A DNA stretch of 64,000 bases, taken from Halobacillus litoralis. GTDB lineage: Bacteria; Bacillota; Bacilli; Bacillales; Halobacillaceae. Positions 46,739 through 56,259 of the stretch are shown in pieces. Each line of letters starts with the position of its first letter. The first letter of the stretch is position 1. The DNA lies in the NCBI RefSeq assembly GCF_020171725.1, contig NZ_JAIVAJ010000001.1:248001-312000 (forward strand), in the 5' to 3' direction. The notes below the pieces were generated by a model. The model did no database searches. It was not told the DNA's origin and saw nothing but the letters and a program-made list of their open reading frames with translations. A program made the position numbers and the translations under genes.

Positions 46739-47644
46739 CTAAAGTGAACGGGCCGGATCAACAAGTCGCTCCCTCATCAGCTCGATACATGCTTCAAGCG
46801 GTGCCGTCTTCCATTTGTCTTTGTGCCAGGCCATCTTTGTGTAGACCGGCGGAACCATCGTCTCGACATCGAGTTCGACAAGCTCCTTTGACTGCAGTTC
46901 ACGCTCCACGACCATTCTCGGCAGCAACGCGACACCGAGACCTGCCATCACGCATTGCTTAATCGCTTCTACGCTGCCAAATTCAAACTGACTTCCGGGA
47001 TGCACGCCTTCTTCACGACATGCTTTCTCGAATAAATTCCGGTACGAGCACCCTGCTTCCGTTAACAGGAACGTTTCCTCTTTAAGCTCCTGGAGTGGAA
47101 TATTGGATTCACCTGATAACGCATGTTCCGGGCTTGCTACAAGCTTGATGTCATCGACCGCAAGAACTTCCATAGTCAAGGCGGATTCAGGCTTCAGTAC
47201 ATCCAAGAAAAAGGCGATATCCATCTTCCCCTCCTCCAACTGTTGACGGACCATCGTATCGGAGTGTGCCGGTTTGAAGACGATCTTCACCTTCGGATAC
47301 GTAGCTTTGAACTCCTTCAGGATAGGGGGCAGTCGATAGGTACATAGACTTTCCTGTGCTCCCATCACGATCGTACCCTCCGGTTCGTCCTGTCCGCTGA
47401 TCACCAGCTTCGCTTCCTCACTCAACTGAACCAGACGTTCGGCATAGACGAGAAAATCCTGGCCTGCTTCGGTGAGTCGGATCTTTTTTCCTAAACGGTC
47501 AAAAAGGGGCTTGCCAAGGCTGTCTTCAAGCGCGCGGATGTGAGAGGTGACGCTGGACTGGGCGAAGCTGAGCTGACTCGCGGCTTTGGTGAAGTTCAAG
47601 GTTTCGGCTACTGTCAAAAAGGTGTGGACTTGTTTTAAATCCAT
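46739..47644 (-). CDS. LysR-family regulator
   Basis: The 301-residue protein has an N-terminal LysR helix-turn-helix (LTVAETLNFTKAASQLSFAQSSVTSHI) and a periplasmic-binding-like effector domain. It is divergent from a flavodoxin-fold reductase gene, its likely target. The ATG at 47644 follows GGAAGGAG. Inverted repeats lie in the shared gap. Confidence 0.9.
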   Translation of the reverse strand: MDLKQVHTFLTVAETLNFTKAASQLSFAQSSVTSHIRALEDSLGKPLFDRLGKKIRLTEAGQDFLVYAERLVQLSEEAKLVISGQDEPEGTIVMGAQESLCTYRLPPILKEFKATYPKVKIVFKPAHSDTMVRQQLEEGKMDIAFFLDVLKPESALTMEVLAVDDIKLVASPEHALSGESNIPLQELKEETFLLTEAGCSYRNLFEKACREEGVHPGSQFEFGSVEAIKQCVMAGLGVALLPRMVVERELQSKELVELDVETMVPPVYTKMAWHKDKWKTAPLEACIELMRERLVDPARSL

Positions 47645-47669
47645 CGTAGGTGCTCCTTCCATCGGATTT

Positions 47670-47684
47670 ATCGATTGTATCGAT
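47670..47684. promoter_or_regulatory. Inverted repeat in the LysR/reductase gap
   Basis: ATCGAT-TGT-ATCGAT is a perfect dyad between the divergent genes, with AGTCT-TAGTAT-AGACT further on (47711-47726). Either may be a LysR binding site; which one is not decidable by eye. Confidence 0.45.
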
Positions 47685-47759
47685 TGGAATTATCCGTTTT
47701 TGTGATTGTTAGTCTTAGTATAGACTAGTAGGTGACATAGAACAACGGAGGGATTGGGT

Positions 47760-48311
47760 ATGAAAATAGCTGTACTGAACGGCGGTGGCCGGAATGATGG
47801 AAATACAGAGATGCTCGCAAAGCGTCTGGTGGAAGGAACGGACGCGACGTGGTTCGATCTGAAGAATTATACGATTGATGCGATTGTTGACGAGCGCCAC
47901 GATGAGGATGGGTTCCATTCTGTTAACGATGACTATGACAGCTTGATGAAAGAGGTTATGGCGCACGACGTCCTTATTTTTGCTACGCCGATTTACTGGT
48001 ATTCGATGACGGCATCCATGAAGCTGTTCATCGATCGCTGGTCCCAGACGATGAGGCAGCCGGAATATGAAGATTTCCGTGAACGGATGTCGGGAAAAAA
48101 AGCATTTGTCACAGCTGTCGGAGGTGATCAGCCTCATACGAAGGGGCTGCCGATGATCATGCAGTTCAAACAAATCTTTGATTTCGTCCAGCTTCCGATG
48201 GAGGGGTATATCATCGGCCAGGCTCATAAGCCAGGCGACATCCTTAAGGACGTGGCTGCATTAGATAGTGCGGATCGATGGAATCAACAGTTTAAGTTAT
48301 CTGGAAAATGA
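47760..48311 (+). CDS. Flavodoxin-fold NAD(P)H-dependent oxidoreductase
   Basis: The 183-residue protein has the FMN-binding loop NGGGRNDGNTEMLAK and the TPIYWYSMTASMKLFIDRW segment of NADPH-dependent FMN reductases and quinone reductases. The ATG at 47760 is preceded by GGAGGG. It is divergent from the LysR gene and probably controlled by it. Confidence 0.88.
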   Translation: MKIAVLNGGGRNDGNTEMLAKRLVEGTDATWFDLKNYTIDAIVDERHDEDGFHSVNDDYDSLMKEVMAHDVLIFATPIYWYSMTASMKLFIDRWSQTMRQPEYEDFRERMSGKKAFVTAVGGDQPHTKGLPMIMQFKQIFDFVQLPMEGYIIGQAHKPGDILKDVAALDSADRWNQQFKLSGK

Positions 48312-48345
48312 TGTTATCATAAGGGTAAAAACAGGGTGATTTCCT

Positions 48346-48804
48346 TTGAGAGGTTTGATGATTACGGCGTTCTTCGTTGTCACTATTTCAGCTCTTGCCT
48401 GGATGACCATTGACGGTCAGTCTACTGGTGATTCCAAACAAAGCCCATGCCACAGAACAAATGATGTCCCTGCGTCACACGAAGAATATTTAGACGATTT
48501 TGGGTGGCACATCCAAAAAGATTGCGGCTCTACTTTAGAGGTCATCGAGTATTTTCCTGAACGACTTCAAATGCTGAAACATGCTGGTCTTGATTTGGAA
48601 CCTTATGACGACAAAGGAATAGAAGCAGTCGTAACTACCTATCGATTGAAGGAAAAGCGCTCGGACGCCTCAAGGTTATCCGCTGTCCTTTACGAAATCG
48701 ACGGGGAGATTGTGGGCGGTTATGGAACGATGGAGAATTGGACACCTGGACTTTTCGCATTAGATGAGGAAGAACGCATAACGACAGAAGATAAAGTAGA
48801 TTAG
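48346..48804 (+). CDS. Exported or membrane-anchored protein, unknown
   Basis: The product of about 150 residues has an N-terminal hydrophobic stretch (MITAFFVVTISALAWM) that is a signal peptide or anchor, then a soluble part with two cysteines that may form a disulphide. The start may be TTG at 48346 or ATG at 48358; the ribosome site does not decide. Function unknown. Confidence 0.65.
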   Translation: MRGLMITAFFVVTISALAWMTIDGQSTGDSKQSPCHRTNDVPASHEEYLDDFGWHIQKDCGSTLEVIEYFPERLQMLKHAGLDLEPYDDKGIEAVVTTYRLKEKRSDASRLSAVLYEIDGEIVGGYGTMENWTPGLFALDEEERITTEDKVD

Positions 48805-48836
48805 AGAAGCTGACGTAACCCGTCAGCTTCTTTTTA
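48805..48836. terminator. Terminator between the exported protein gene and the methyltransferase gene
   Basis: AGAAGCTGACG and CGTCAGCTTCT form an 11-bp stem followed by five T on the plus strand. It overlaps the 3' end of the convergent methyltransferase gene. Confidence 0.85.
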
Positions 48837-49530
48837 CTGCCTTTACAATGAGAAAGTGGGGATGGGTCATCAAGTAATCATAGTTTTTCTTATCCAAGTC
48901 TTTCAATTCGCTTAACGGTCGCGGCTCCATGATGTGGTCTAACTGAAAAGAGCTTGTGGTCACGTTCACGATATCCTGCATGGAACGTCTGTAAAATCGG
49001 ACATCCAATGTGACGGATGGCTTGTGCCAACGGTCCGTCAACTGCTTATTTTCAAAATAGTTCTCTGCGTTCATTCTCGTAAAATCCATGAACGGATGAT
49101 GGACGGAAAATAAGAGTATTCCGTCCGGCTTCAGAAGACGATGAAATTGTTGAAAGACTTCGCTCCAGTCCTTGATGTAATGAAGCGTCAAGGAGCTGAT
49201 GATCCAATCGAATGTTTGATCCTCGAAAGGAAATGGCTCTTCCAGGTCATGTTGGAGAAATTCGGCTTTTCCTTTCAGTCTCTCCTCCGCCGCCTGCACC
49301 ATTTTTCCACTGACATCAACGCCCGTCACACTGGCCCCTCGTTCTGTAAGTTGTTCACTATACCACCCAGCAGCACACCCTGCATCCAGGACCCGCACGT
49401 CCTGCAGATCTTTTGGAATTTCATCAAGCATTGCCGGTCTTTCATACAGCGCATTATAATAACTCGTTTGATCCGTGTCTCTTAAGTATGTAGATGCTAG
49501 CTGATCAAACGTCTCTCCTGTCTTATTCAT
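48823..49530 (-). CDS. SAM-dependent methyltransferase
   Basis: The 235-residue class I methyltransferase has motif I VLDAGCAAGWYS and motif II DWIISSLTLHYI. Relatives include ubiquinone/menaquinone- and small-molecule methyltransferases; the acceptor is unknown. Its 3' end includes the terminator shared with the convergent gene. Confidence 0.88.
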   Translation of the reverse strand: MNKTGETFDQLASTYLRDTDQTSYYNALYERPAMLDEIPKDLQDVRVLDAGCAAGWYSEQLTERGASVTGVDVSGKMVQAAEERLKGKAEFLQHDLEEPFPFEDQTFDWIISSLTLHYIKDWSEVFQQFHRLLKPDGILLFSVHHPFMDFTRMNAENYFENKQLTDRWHKPSVTLDVRFYRRSMQDIVNVTTSSFQLDHIMEPRPLSELKDLDKKNYDYLMTHPHFLIVKAVKRS

Positions 49531-49605
49531 CGAACCGACTCCCTTCTTTCTATCGATAGTTTACCATACGTGCTAAACTGATATGGAAGATAAAGGAGGA
49601 ATGTC

Positions 49606-50238
49606 ATGTACAAGCACATCATTTGGGACTTTGACGGGACGTTATTTGATACATACCCGGTCATGGCGGGGATTTTCGAGCGGACGTTAAAGGAAGAAGG
49701 AATCGAGGAAACTTCGGATCAGATTCTAAGTCACATGAAGGTCTCGATGTCGGCAACGGAAAAACACTATAAGGAGAACTACGCCATCGACGACCACTTC
49801 ATCAATCGATTCCATGCGAAACGCAAGGATATTGAAATCGAGCAGTCCGAGCCATTTGACCATATCGCGGAGGTCTGCCGTGCCATCCATCAATCAGGCA
49901 GGAAGAATTACCTTTATACCCATAGAGGCCGTTCATCTATTGAGATGCTGAAGAAATTCGATCTGTATGATTATTTCACAGATTTCATCACGTCAGAGCA
50001 TGGATTCGAGCGGAAGCCGAGCCCGAATGCCCTTCTCCATTTATCGGAGAAGCATCAGATCACTACGTCAGAAGCCGTAATGATCGGGGACCGTGATCTC
50101 GACCTATTGGCAGGGAAACATGCTGGGATGGATGCCATCTATTTTTCTGGCCGTCCTGAACAAAACGAACATGCCGATCACTCGATCACCGATTTTCAGC
50201 AGCTTCTGCCCATTCTCAACCTGCATAACAATAAGTAA
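49606..50238 (+). CDS. HAD-superfamily hydrolase
   Basis: The 210-residue protein has motif I WDFDGTLFD, motif II (YTHRG) and motif IV MIGDRDLDLLAGKHAGM. It belongs to the phosphoglycolate-phosphatase-like group with a helical cap. AAAGGAGG precedes the ATG. Substrate unknown. Confidence 0.88.
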   Translation: MYKHIIWDFDGTLFDTYPVMAGIFERTLKEEGIEETSDQILSHMKVSMSATEKHYKENYAIDDHFINRFHAKRKDIEIEQSEPFDHIAEVCRAIHQSGRKNYLYTHRGRSSIEMLKKFDLYDYFTDFITSEHGFERKPSPNALLHLSEKHQITTSEAVMIGDRDLDLLAGKHAGMDAIYFSGRPEQNEHADHSITDFQQLLPILNLHNNK

Positions 50239-50270
50239 GACGGCTGTCCGAGCCGCGACTTTCCGATCAG

Positions 50271-50319
50271 AAAAAGGTAGGACACCCACTTTGCTACTAA
50301 GTGGGTGTCCTACCTTTTT
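50271..50319. terminator. Strong bidirectional terminator
   Basis: A perfect 21-bp stem (AAAAAGGTAGGACACCCACTT and its complement) with a 7-base loop lies between the convergent HAD gene and the next gene, with T runs built into the arms. Confidence 0.92.
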
Positions 50320-50328
50320 AACACCGTA

Positions 50329-51045
50329 TCAGGATTCCGAACTAGCCAAAAGTTGCTCCGCTTCCAATCGTTCAAAGAACCGCATCCAGCTCTTACGTTT
50401 AATAAACGGCTGGATGTCTTCCTCTTGTAGATTCAACGAAACATGTCCGCTGAAGTTCTGGTCGATTTCATATACGTTCTCCACCATGCCGCTCAACAAA
50501 ACTTCATTGATTTCCTTGAACTGATTCAGCTGGTCCTCCACATCGTTCGACCACTCCACTTCCTCTTCCACCGCTTCATTCAAAAACGCTTCAGGAGAGT
50601 TTGTGAGCTGATACAAATTTTGATTCATACCTTCAAAAATGTCCGGCTGTTCGGTTGTAGAAATAGCCAGGATTTTCGTCCACGATAAGCCGAGCGCTTC
50701 GTATTGCTGTAACAGGTCTCTTCGATCCGACTGTGTCCACTGGTCCTGTTCAGCATAGTCGTCTATTGAACGGTTAATGTTCTCCAACGTATCTCCCGTT
50801 AAAAGGAACGAGAACATGAATTCATTCGATAAGTGATTCATGTATTTCTGTTTTTCTATGTATTGATAACCAGCGAACACCACTAATCCGAGAACCGTCA
50901 CACTTCCTGCAATCAATACGAATCGTCTCTTTTTCGTCAACCGACTTCGAAAAGAACCCTTGCTTCCTTCCTGTCGCTCCAATCGGATATACATAACCGA
51001 TAAGATGACCGCTACAACGTTGAAGGTGATGATCAATGTTGTCAC
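50329..51045 (-). CDS. Two-span membrane protein with soluble C-terminal domain, unknown
   Basis: The 238-residue product has hydrophobic helices at about 2-19 and 41-61 separated by a basic loop, followed by an acidic helical domain of about 170 residues. The GTG start follows GGGGAGG. It is isolated by a terminator on one side and the divergent amidase gene on the other. No family is recognised. Confidence 0.7.
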   Translation of the reverse strand: MTTLIITFNVVAVILSVMYIRLERQEGSKGSFRSRLTKKRRFVLIAGSVTVLGLVVFAGYQYIEKQKYMNHLSNEFMFSFLLTGDTLENINRSIDDYAEQDQWTQSDRRDLLQQYEALGLSWTKILAISTTEQPDIFEGMNQNLYQLTNSPEAFLNEAVEEEVEWSNDVEDQLNQFKEINEVLLSGMVENVYEIDQNFSGHVSLNLQEEDIQPFIKRKSWMRFFERLEAEQLLASSES

Positions 51046-51161
51046 CTTGAACGCCTCCCCTCTTTTTATCCACGATACATGTAAATTTCAACCATTTCAA
51101 GCGTGTGCTCCTGTCACTTGATGGTGTGAACGTTTATACTGTAGAAAAGGAGGTTGTGAAG

Positions 51162-52595
51162 ATGAAAGATTGGTACAACGACGTAAGTTCCATGCAGGCA
51201 GCCTTGACGAATGGACAGACAAGTTCCAGAGAGCTGACCCTGACTTATTTGAAAAGGATTGCCGAATACGACCAGCAAGGTGCTGCCATCAACTCGGTGG
51301 CGGAAATCAACCCCGATGCCGTACATATAGCGGAAGCGCTCGATCAGGAACGGAAGCTGAAAGGAATCCGAGGACCGCTCCATGGGATCCCCGTCATCGT
51401 GAAGGATAATATTGATACGGGGGATAAAATGCACACGACCGCTGGATCCATCGCGCTGAAGGATCATTATGCGGATAAGGATGCCTTCGTCGCTTCTCAA
51501 TTAAGAAAAGCAGGGGCCGTGATCATTGGAAAAGCGAACCTGACGGAGTGGGCGAATTTCATGAGTGAAGCGATGCCAAACGGCTACAGTTCGCGCGGCG
51601 GTCAAGTCCTGAACCCCTATGCCCCTGGCACATTCGATGTCGGGGGTTCCAGCTCAGGCTCCGCAGCAGCGGTCGCTTCTTACTTCGCCGCCGCAGCAAT
51701 CGGCACGGAAACGAGCGGATCGATTTTGAGTCCAGCCAGTCGAAATTCACTTGTCGGCGTAAAACCGACAGTCGGGCTCGTCAGCCGTTTGGGCATCATC
51801 CCGATTTCGCACAGCCAGGACACAGCAGGGCCCATCACACGAACGGTTAAGGACGCCGCACTCCTGCTCGAAGCACTTGTAGGAGTCGATCCGAAAGATC
51901 CGGCCACGGCAGCAAAACCAGGACACATATCGAACCTTTACACAATGGAATTAAACACATTCGCTCTACAGCATGCACGAATCGGGGTCGACCGCACCTT
52001 TTTACAAGCCTTGAATGAGGAAGAAGCGAAGGTAATCGATCAAGCCATCGAAGATTTGAAGAAACAAGGTGCGGAAGTGATCGACGTGTCTCTGCCGGTT
52101 ACTGAAAGAGAATCAAGCGTCATGTTCCATGAATTCAAGCATGGCGTGAATGCCTATCTCGCCACATGCGCACCGCACATTCCGGTCCACACACTTAACG
52201 AACTGATCGTGTTTCACCATCAACATGAAGAAACAGCTCTGAAATACGGTCAGTCAGTTCTGATGGATGCAGAAAAAACGAACGGCCGTCTCACCGACCC
52301 AGCATACCTGTTGGATCGCCTGGAGGACCTCCGAGCCTCACAGGCAGATGGACTCGACGCCGTGAAAGCCGAATATCAGCTGGATGCATTCTTATCCCCG
52401 AATGAACTCGGCTCCCAAATGCCGGCAATCGCAGGATATCCATCCATCACCGTCCCAGCAGGCTACACCGAAACCGAAGGAAAACCCGTCGGACTAACCT
52501 TAACAGGCGGTGCGTACGAAGAAGGGAAACTACTATCCCTCGCCTACCATTACGAACAAACTAGAAGCACAACTCACAAAGCTCCTACTCTGTGA
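51162..52595 (+). CDS. Amidase-signature-family enzyme
   Basis: The 477-residue protein has the amidase catalytic triad regions: Lys in VIVKDNIDTGD, cis-Ser in GSSSGSAAAVA and nucleophile Ser in GTETSGSI. It hydrolyses an amide of unknown identity and resembles Bacillus YerM-type amidases. The ATG at 51162 follows AAAGGAGG; the open frame upstream has no ribosome site. Confidence 0.9.
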   Translation: MKDWYNDVSSMQAALTNGQTSSRELTLTYLKRIAEYDQQGAAINSVAEINPDAVHIAEALDQERKLKGIRGPLHGIPVIVKDNIDTGDKMHTTAGSIALKDHYADKDAFVASQLRKAGAVIIGKANLTEWANFMSEAMPNGYSSRGGQVLNPYAPGTFDVGGSSSGSAAAVASYFAAAAIGTETSGSILSPASRNSLVGVKPTVGLVSRLGIIPISHSQDTAGPITRTVKDAALLLEALVGVDPKDPATAAKPGHISNLYTMELNTFALQHARIGVDRTFLQALNEEEAKVIDQAIEDLKKQGAEVIDVSLPVTERESSVMFHEFKHGVNAYLATCAPHIPVHTLNELIVFHHQHEETALKYGQSVLMDAEKTNGRLTDPAYLLDRLEDLRASQADGLDAVKAEYQLDAFLSPNELGSQMPAIAGYPSITVPAGYTETEGKPVGLTLTGGAYEEGKLLSLAYHYEQTRSTTHKAPTL

Positions 52596-52630
52596 ACCAA
52601 CAAAAATAGGTTGTGGCTTTTCATCATTTA

Positions 52631-52689
52631 AAAACCCGGACGCCCCATTCTTAAAGAATGAGTCGTCCGGATTTTGTTTTGTAGATGAT
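52631..52689 (+). terminator. Amidase gene terminator
   Basis: CCGGACG and CGTCCGG pair, with an inner CATTCTT/AAGAATG hairpin, followed by TTTTGTTTTG. Confidence 0.75.
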
Positions 52690-52824
52690 TCTGTAATCAA
52701 ACGATTGGCAGTACCTTCAACCTGGGCAATGACAGCAACACTCTCCATTTAGAGCAGAAGTCTTGTCTGGCTTTCCAATCGAAATAAGGGTCGTCACACA
52801 AGAGGTTCCACCCCACTATGTAGA

Positions 52825-52945
52825 GGTGTTGGAGAAACGAGGAGACTCCTACAGGATCAAAGTACAGCGTGAGACCCCGCAAGCGACCGAAGGAGCGAGG
52901 AGGCTCACCGGACGCCTGTGGAAAGCGAGTCGTTTCTCCAACACC
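52825..52945. repeat. Dispersed ~120-bp repeat, copy 3 (diverged)
   Basis: The ends GGTGTTGGAGAAACGA and TCGTTTCTCCAACACC are exact inverted repeats. The interior keeps GGAGACTCCTACAGG, GTGAGACCCCGC and GAGGAGGCTCACCGG in the same order as the other two copies, while the terminal sequences differ. It lies in the 407-bp gap between the amidase and old-yellow-enzyme genes; apart from it and the amidase terminator I see nothing there. Confidence 0.88.
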
Positions 52946-53002
52946 GTTTCTCTCTACCCAAGCGAACCGATAGGTAATGTTAGCGATCGTGCCGTCCTAA
53001 AA

Positions 53003-54103
53003 TCAATAAAGTTTTGATAAGGAGCTTTTGTCAAATGGAAGCAGATCATCCGCCTGACCGTTTTCCACCTTCTCCACCCAGGCAGGATCCTGGAGCAGCG
53101 AACGGCCGATTGCAATCAGATCGAACTCCTCTTGATCAAGCTTTTCGACCAATCCATCAAGACTCGTCGTTTCCGCATCAGAAAAGCTGGTAAACTCTCC
53201 GCTCAGACCGACCGATCCAACCGAAATAACCGGTTTACCCGTCAGCTTTTTCGTCCAGCCTGCGAGATTCAAATCAGAACCTTCAAATGCCGGCTCCCAG
53301 AACCTACGAGTCGAGCAGTGGAACAGATCGACTCCTGCGTCAACAAGAGGCTTGAGGAATTGGTCCAGCTCATCCGGGGTTTCCGCGAGCTTCGCAGCGA
53401 AATCATTCATTTTCCACTGAGAGAAGCGGAAAATAATTGGGAAGTCATGGCCCACTTCACGTCGGCAGGCTTCCACGATTTCGACGGCGAACTGCGTACG
53501 TTTAACGAGATCGCCTCCGTAACGATCGGTTCTTTTGTTCGTCTGTTCCCAGAAGAACTGATCAATTAAATAACCGTGTGCGCCGTGGATTTCGATCGCG
53601 TCGAAACCTAAACGTTTCGCGTCAGCTGCGGCTTTTGCGTAAGCCTCAACCAGCTGTTCGATTTCTTCTATCGTTAAGGGTTCAGTCGCCTTCTCGCCGT
53701 CCAGCGTCAGACCAGACGGACCGACAGGGGAAGCCTCCTCATTCGGAAGATCGCCTTGCTTTCGTGTCATTCCGACGTGCCAAAGCTGAGGTGCAATTTT
53801 ACCACCTGCCTCGTGTACTTGATCGACGACGTTCTTCCACCCTCCAAGCGAGGCTTCGCCGTGAAATAGTGGAATCGAGTCACCTGAAACAGAGGCTGGA
53901 TGATTAATGCCGGTTCCCTCTGTAATGATCAAACCAACATTGTGCTCAGCCCTGCGGCGGTAGTAGGCCGCTACCTTTTCGTCTGGAATGCCGTTCGGAG
54001 AAAAGCTTCTCGTCATCGGCGCCATGACGGTCCGGTTCGGCAGCGTCAGTTTATCTGTTTGAAAGGATTCAAAAAGTGGTTGTAGTGATTGTTGATTGCT
54101 CAT
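53003..54103 (-). CDS. Old yellow enzyme family NADH:flavin oxidoreductase
   Basis: The 366-residue FMN barrel has PNRTVMAPMTRSF, the substrate-binding HGAHGYLIDQF and the RYGGDLVKR motif of the OYE family (ene-reductases such as YqjM). It reduces activated C=C bonds; the natural substrate is unknown. The ATG at 54103 follows GAGGGA. Confidence 0.92.
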   Translation of the reverse strand: MSNQQSLQPLFESFQTDKLTLPNRTVMAPMTRSFSPNGIPDEKVAAYYRRRAEHNVGLIITEGTGINHPASVSGDSIPLFHGEASLGGWKNVVDQVHEAGGKIAPQLWHVGMTRKQGDLPNEEASPVGPSGLTLDGEKATEPLTIEEIEQLVEAYAKAAADAKRLGFDAIEIHGAHGYLIDQFFWEQTNKRTDRYGGDLVKRTQFAVEIVEACRREVGHDFPIIFRFSQWKMNDFAAKLAETPDELDQFLKPLVDAGVDLFHCSTRRFWEPAFEGSDLNLAGWTKKLTGKPVISVGSVGLSGEFTSFSDAETTSLDGLVEKLDQEEFDLIAIGRSLLQDPAWVEKVENGQADDLLPFDKSSLSKLY

Positions 54104-54199
54104 ACTGTCCCTCATCTTTCATGTATACAATATGAGTATGCCAAATGAGAAAAAGAAAGGAAAATGATTTGTTTCGTTCATGTTCTACCAGATATCCAC

Positions 54200-54991
54200 T
54201 TATGAAAAATGCTTCACCAACCACCGGACCCACTCTGATTCTGTTGACGTCCTCAGTTTTCTCCCATGTCCAATGCTTTCTACGACCTTGAGTTCAACCT
54301 GATCAGCTCCCGCCTTTTTCAATTTTTCATAGAAACTGAGGGTATGGCGTGGCCGTATGCTCACGTCCTCTGTCCCGTGTATGAAGAGCATCCTCTTGTC
54401 TTTCAGTTCCGTTATGTAATCAACCGGGTTGCACAGGTGCTCTCCTTTGATAAAAGCGTTCCACTCTAGAGGGTCGATGTCTCTAAAAGTGTTCTCATGA
54501 CATCTCTTCAAAAAAGGAAGCATCGTCGTGAGGTCCTCTTCCGGTTCATCTGGTCGATCGTTCTGAGCACCAGGGTCGAGCATCGGGCAGAACGCGACAG
54601 CCCCGTCCGCAAGGTCATTTTTTGCAAGTGCCGTCACCGCAATGGCACCTCCATAGCTGTTACCAACGAGAACAAGACGATTTACATTCCACCTAACCGT
54701 TTCCATTGTAGGAAGGTCCGTCGTTTCCCCTTCGTTCAACAGTTCCAATCCAAGGTTTGCTCCTTCTACCGAGCTCGCAGGTCCGAAACGTCCATAACTC
54801 TGCCAGCTTCCGGGGTATCTGGCATTCAGAACCGTAAACCCTTTCGCCGCCAGATTGTGGGTCATATCTTCTACCAACGGCTGGTTCGGGAGACCAGGCA
54901 GCCACACCAATCCAATACCTAGGTTATCCTCATCACTCGGAATCAATAAATCTCCTACAATCTCTTCTTTTCGAACAAAATAATGCCTCAT
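54200..54991 (-). CDS. Alpha/beta hydrolase
   Basis: The 263-residue protein has the nucleophile elbow GNSYGG (Ser112), the acid in FIHGTEDVS and the histidine in SIGHGRK, all in place. It resembles small peptidase/esterase-like hydrolases; the substrate is unknown. AAAGGTG precedes the ATG. Confidence 0.85.
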   Translation of the reverse strand: MRHYFVRKEEIVGDLLIPSDEDNLGIGLVWLPGLPNQPLVEDMTHNLAAKGFTVLNARYPGSWQSYGRFGPASSVEGANLGLELLNEGETTDLPTMETVRWNVNRLVLVGNSYGGAIAVTALAKNDLADGAVAFCPMLDPGAQNDRPDEPEEDLTTMLPFLKRCHENTFRDIDPLEWNAFIKGEHLCNPVDYITELKDKRMLFIHGTEDVSIRPRHTLSFYEKLKKAGADQVELKVVESIGHGRKLRTSTESEWVRWLVKHFS

Positions 54992-55024
54992 TGTTTCACA
55001 CCTTTCCTAAAAAAAGAGAGCCGG

Positions 55025-55720
55025 TCATTCTGCCCCCTCCTCTTGATTTCGTTCATCAAAAAATGCCCGCAGTTCTTCCAGCTTATGAGTCCGGAACACA
55101 ATGCCCTCCTCATCCGTTACGATATACGTCGGACCCTCTTCATGAATCCCAAGAAGTTCAGCCTGGTTTTGCACACCGTTTGTAAAGGTTGGTTCGATGG
55201 ATACTTGACTGATGGGCGTATCGCCGATGACATCCCTGTAGGATCCCATCTCTTCTGCTTCACCAGTGTTGTAGACGTAAAGAGACAGTTTTCCTTCCTC
55301 TGCCGTCATCTCAGACACCAGCTCTTCTTTCGTATAAGGCGTGACGGTAATCCGTTCCGCTTCATAAGTCTTCAAGTCATCAGACACGTCGACCAATTCC
55401 TCTGCAGAGACTAACTTTTTTTCATAGCCACCATTTACGACCACCTCGACTTTATGTGCAGACTGAAGCTCCTCAAAGGAACTAACTTCTCCTTCAAAGA
55501 CCGTTTCCTCCATTACACGGATCCTGGCCGCTTCAATAGTCGGATCGTACTCATCATAATCCCCTTCACTCATCTCTTCCAACGAGTACGCATAGCCTTT
55601 AAAAAGCGTGAATTCAGACTGATCTTCATTAATACCATAGGCTTCCCCCTTGACTAGGGACGTTTCATTTCCACATCCTACGAGAAGAAGAAGGATGCAG
55701 ATGATCCACCAAATTCTCAC
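55025..55720 (-). CDS. Putative lipoprotein, unknown
   Basis: The 231-residue product has a lipoprotein signal IICILLLLVGCG (lipobox LVGC). Its mature part is acidic, with mixed strands. It starts with GTG. It lies 16 bp behind two paralogous membrane-anchored proteins and probably shares their mRNA, suggesting one envelope-located function. Confidence 0.75.
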   Translation of the reverse strand: MRIWWIICILLLLVGCGNETSLVKGEAYGINEDQSEFTLFKGYAYSLEEMSEGDYDEYDPTIEAARIRVMEETVFEGEVSSFEELQSAHKVEVVVNGGYEKKLVSAEELVDVSDDLKTYEAERITVTPYTKEELVSEMTAEEGKLSLYVYNTGEAEEMGSYRDVIGDTPISQVSIEPTFTNGVQNQAELLGIHEEGPTYIVTDEEGIVFRTHKLEELRAFFDERNQEEGAE

Positions 55721-55736
55721 GAAAACACCACCTTCT

Positions 55737-56246
55737 TTAAGGTTGCTGCCAATTCACGTTTTCATCTTCAGCCAGGCTATTCAACGTTTTCATATGGGAC
55801 GTATCACTCAGCACTTTGTGAATGCCGATGCTTTCCTCACTAACCCGTAGACTCTTGAAAGCCATTTGAGATCCATTACTTGTCGGCTCCGTTACATCAA
55901 AGGAAACGCGGAACGCCTCTTTTCTCTCTCCTTGACGAAGCTTCACTTCCACATCAGACAAATCCGCTAAGATCGAATCGATCACCTGTTGATCGGTCAA
56001 TGTTACAAACCTCTCGCTTCCGTCATCTCTCCTATCAAAGATCGTCACTTCATCAATCGTGTTTTCTTCCTCATAAAGTTCGGCATACACATCCTGAACC
56101 TCCTTCGTCTGGGTCTGGTTATAGATGAGATAGACACCACCTACAATCACCGCGGTCACAATGAGTAACGGGACAAGCTTTTTAATAAAAAGGCGCAGCA
56201 GCAAAATCAGAATGAGCATTGAAAAAATGATGACTAAATAGACCAT
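55737..56246 (-). CDS. Membrane-anchored protein, paralogue 2
   Basis: The 169-residue product has two close hydrophobic helices (MVYLVIIFSMLILILLLRLFI; LLIVTAVIVGGVYLI) and an outside domain of about 120 residues. It shares with its upstream neighbour the start MVY, the RLFIK turn, the LYEE motif after the second helix, and an ILADLS/VLEDLS element. A tandem duplication is the simplest explanation. Unknown function. Confidence 0.75.
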   Translation of the reverse strand: MVYLVIIFSMLILILLLRLFIKKLVPLLIVTAVIVGGVYLIYNQTQTKEVQDVYAELYEEENTIDEVTIFDRRDDGSERFVTLTDQQVIDSILADLSDVEVKLRQGERKEAFRVSFDVTEPTSNGSQMAFKSLRVSEESIGIHKVLSDTSHMKTLNSLAEDENVNWQQP

Positions 56247-56259
56247 ACAATCCCCCTTC

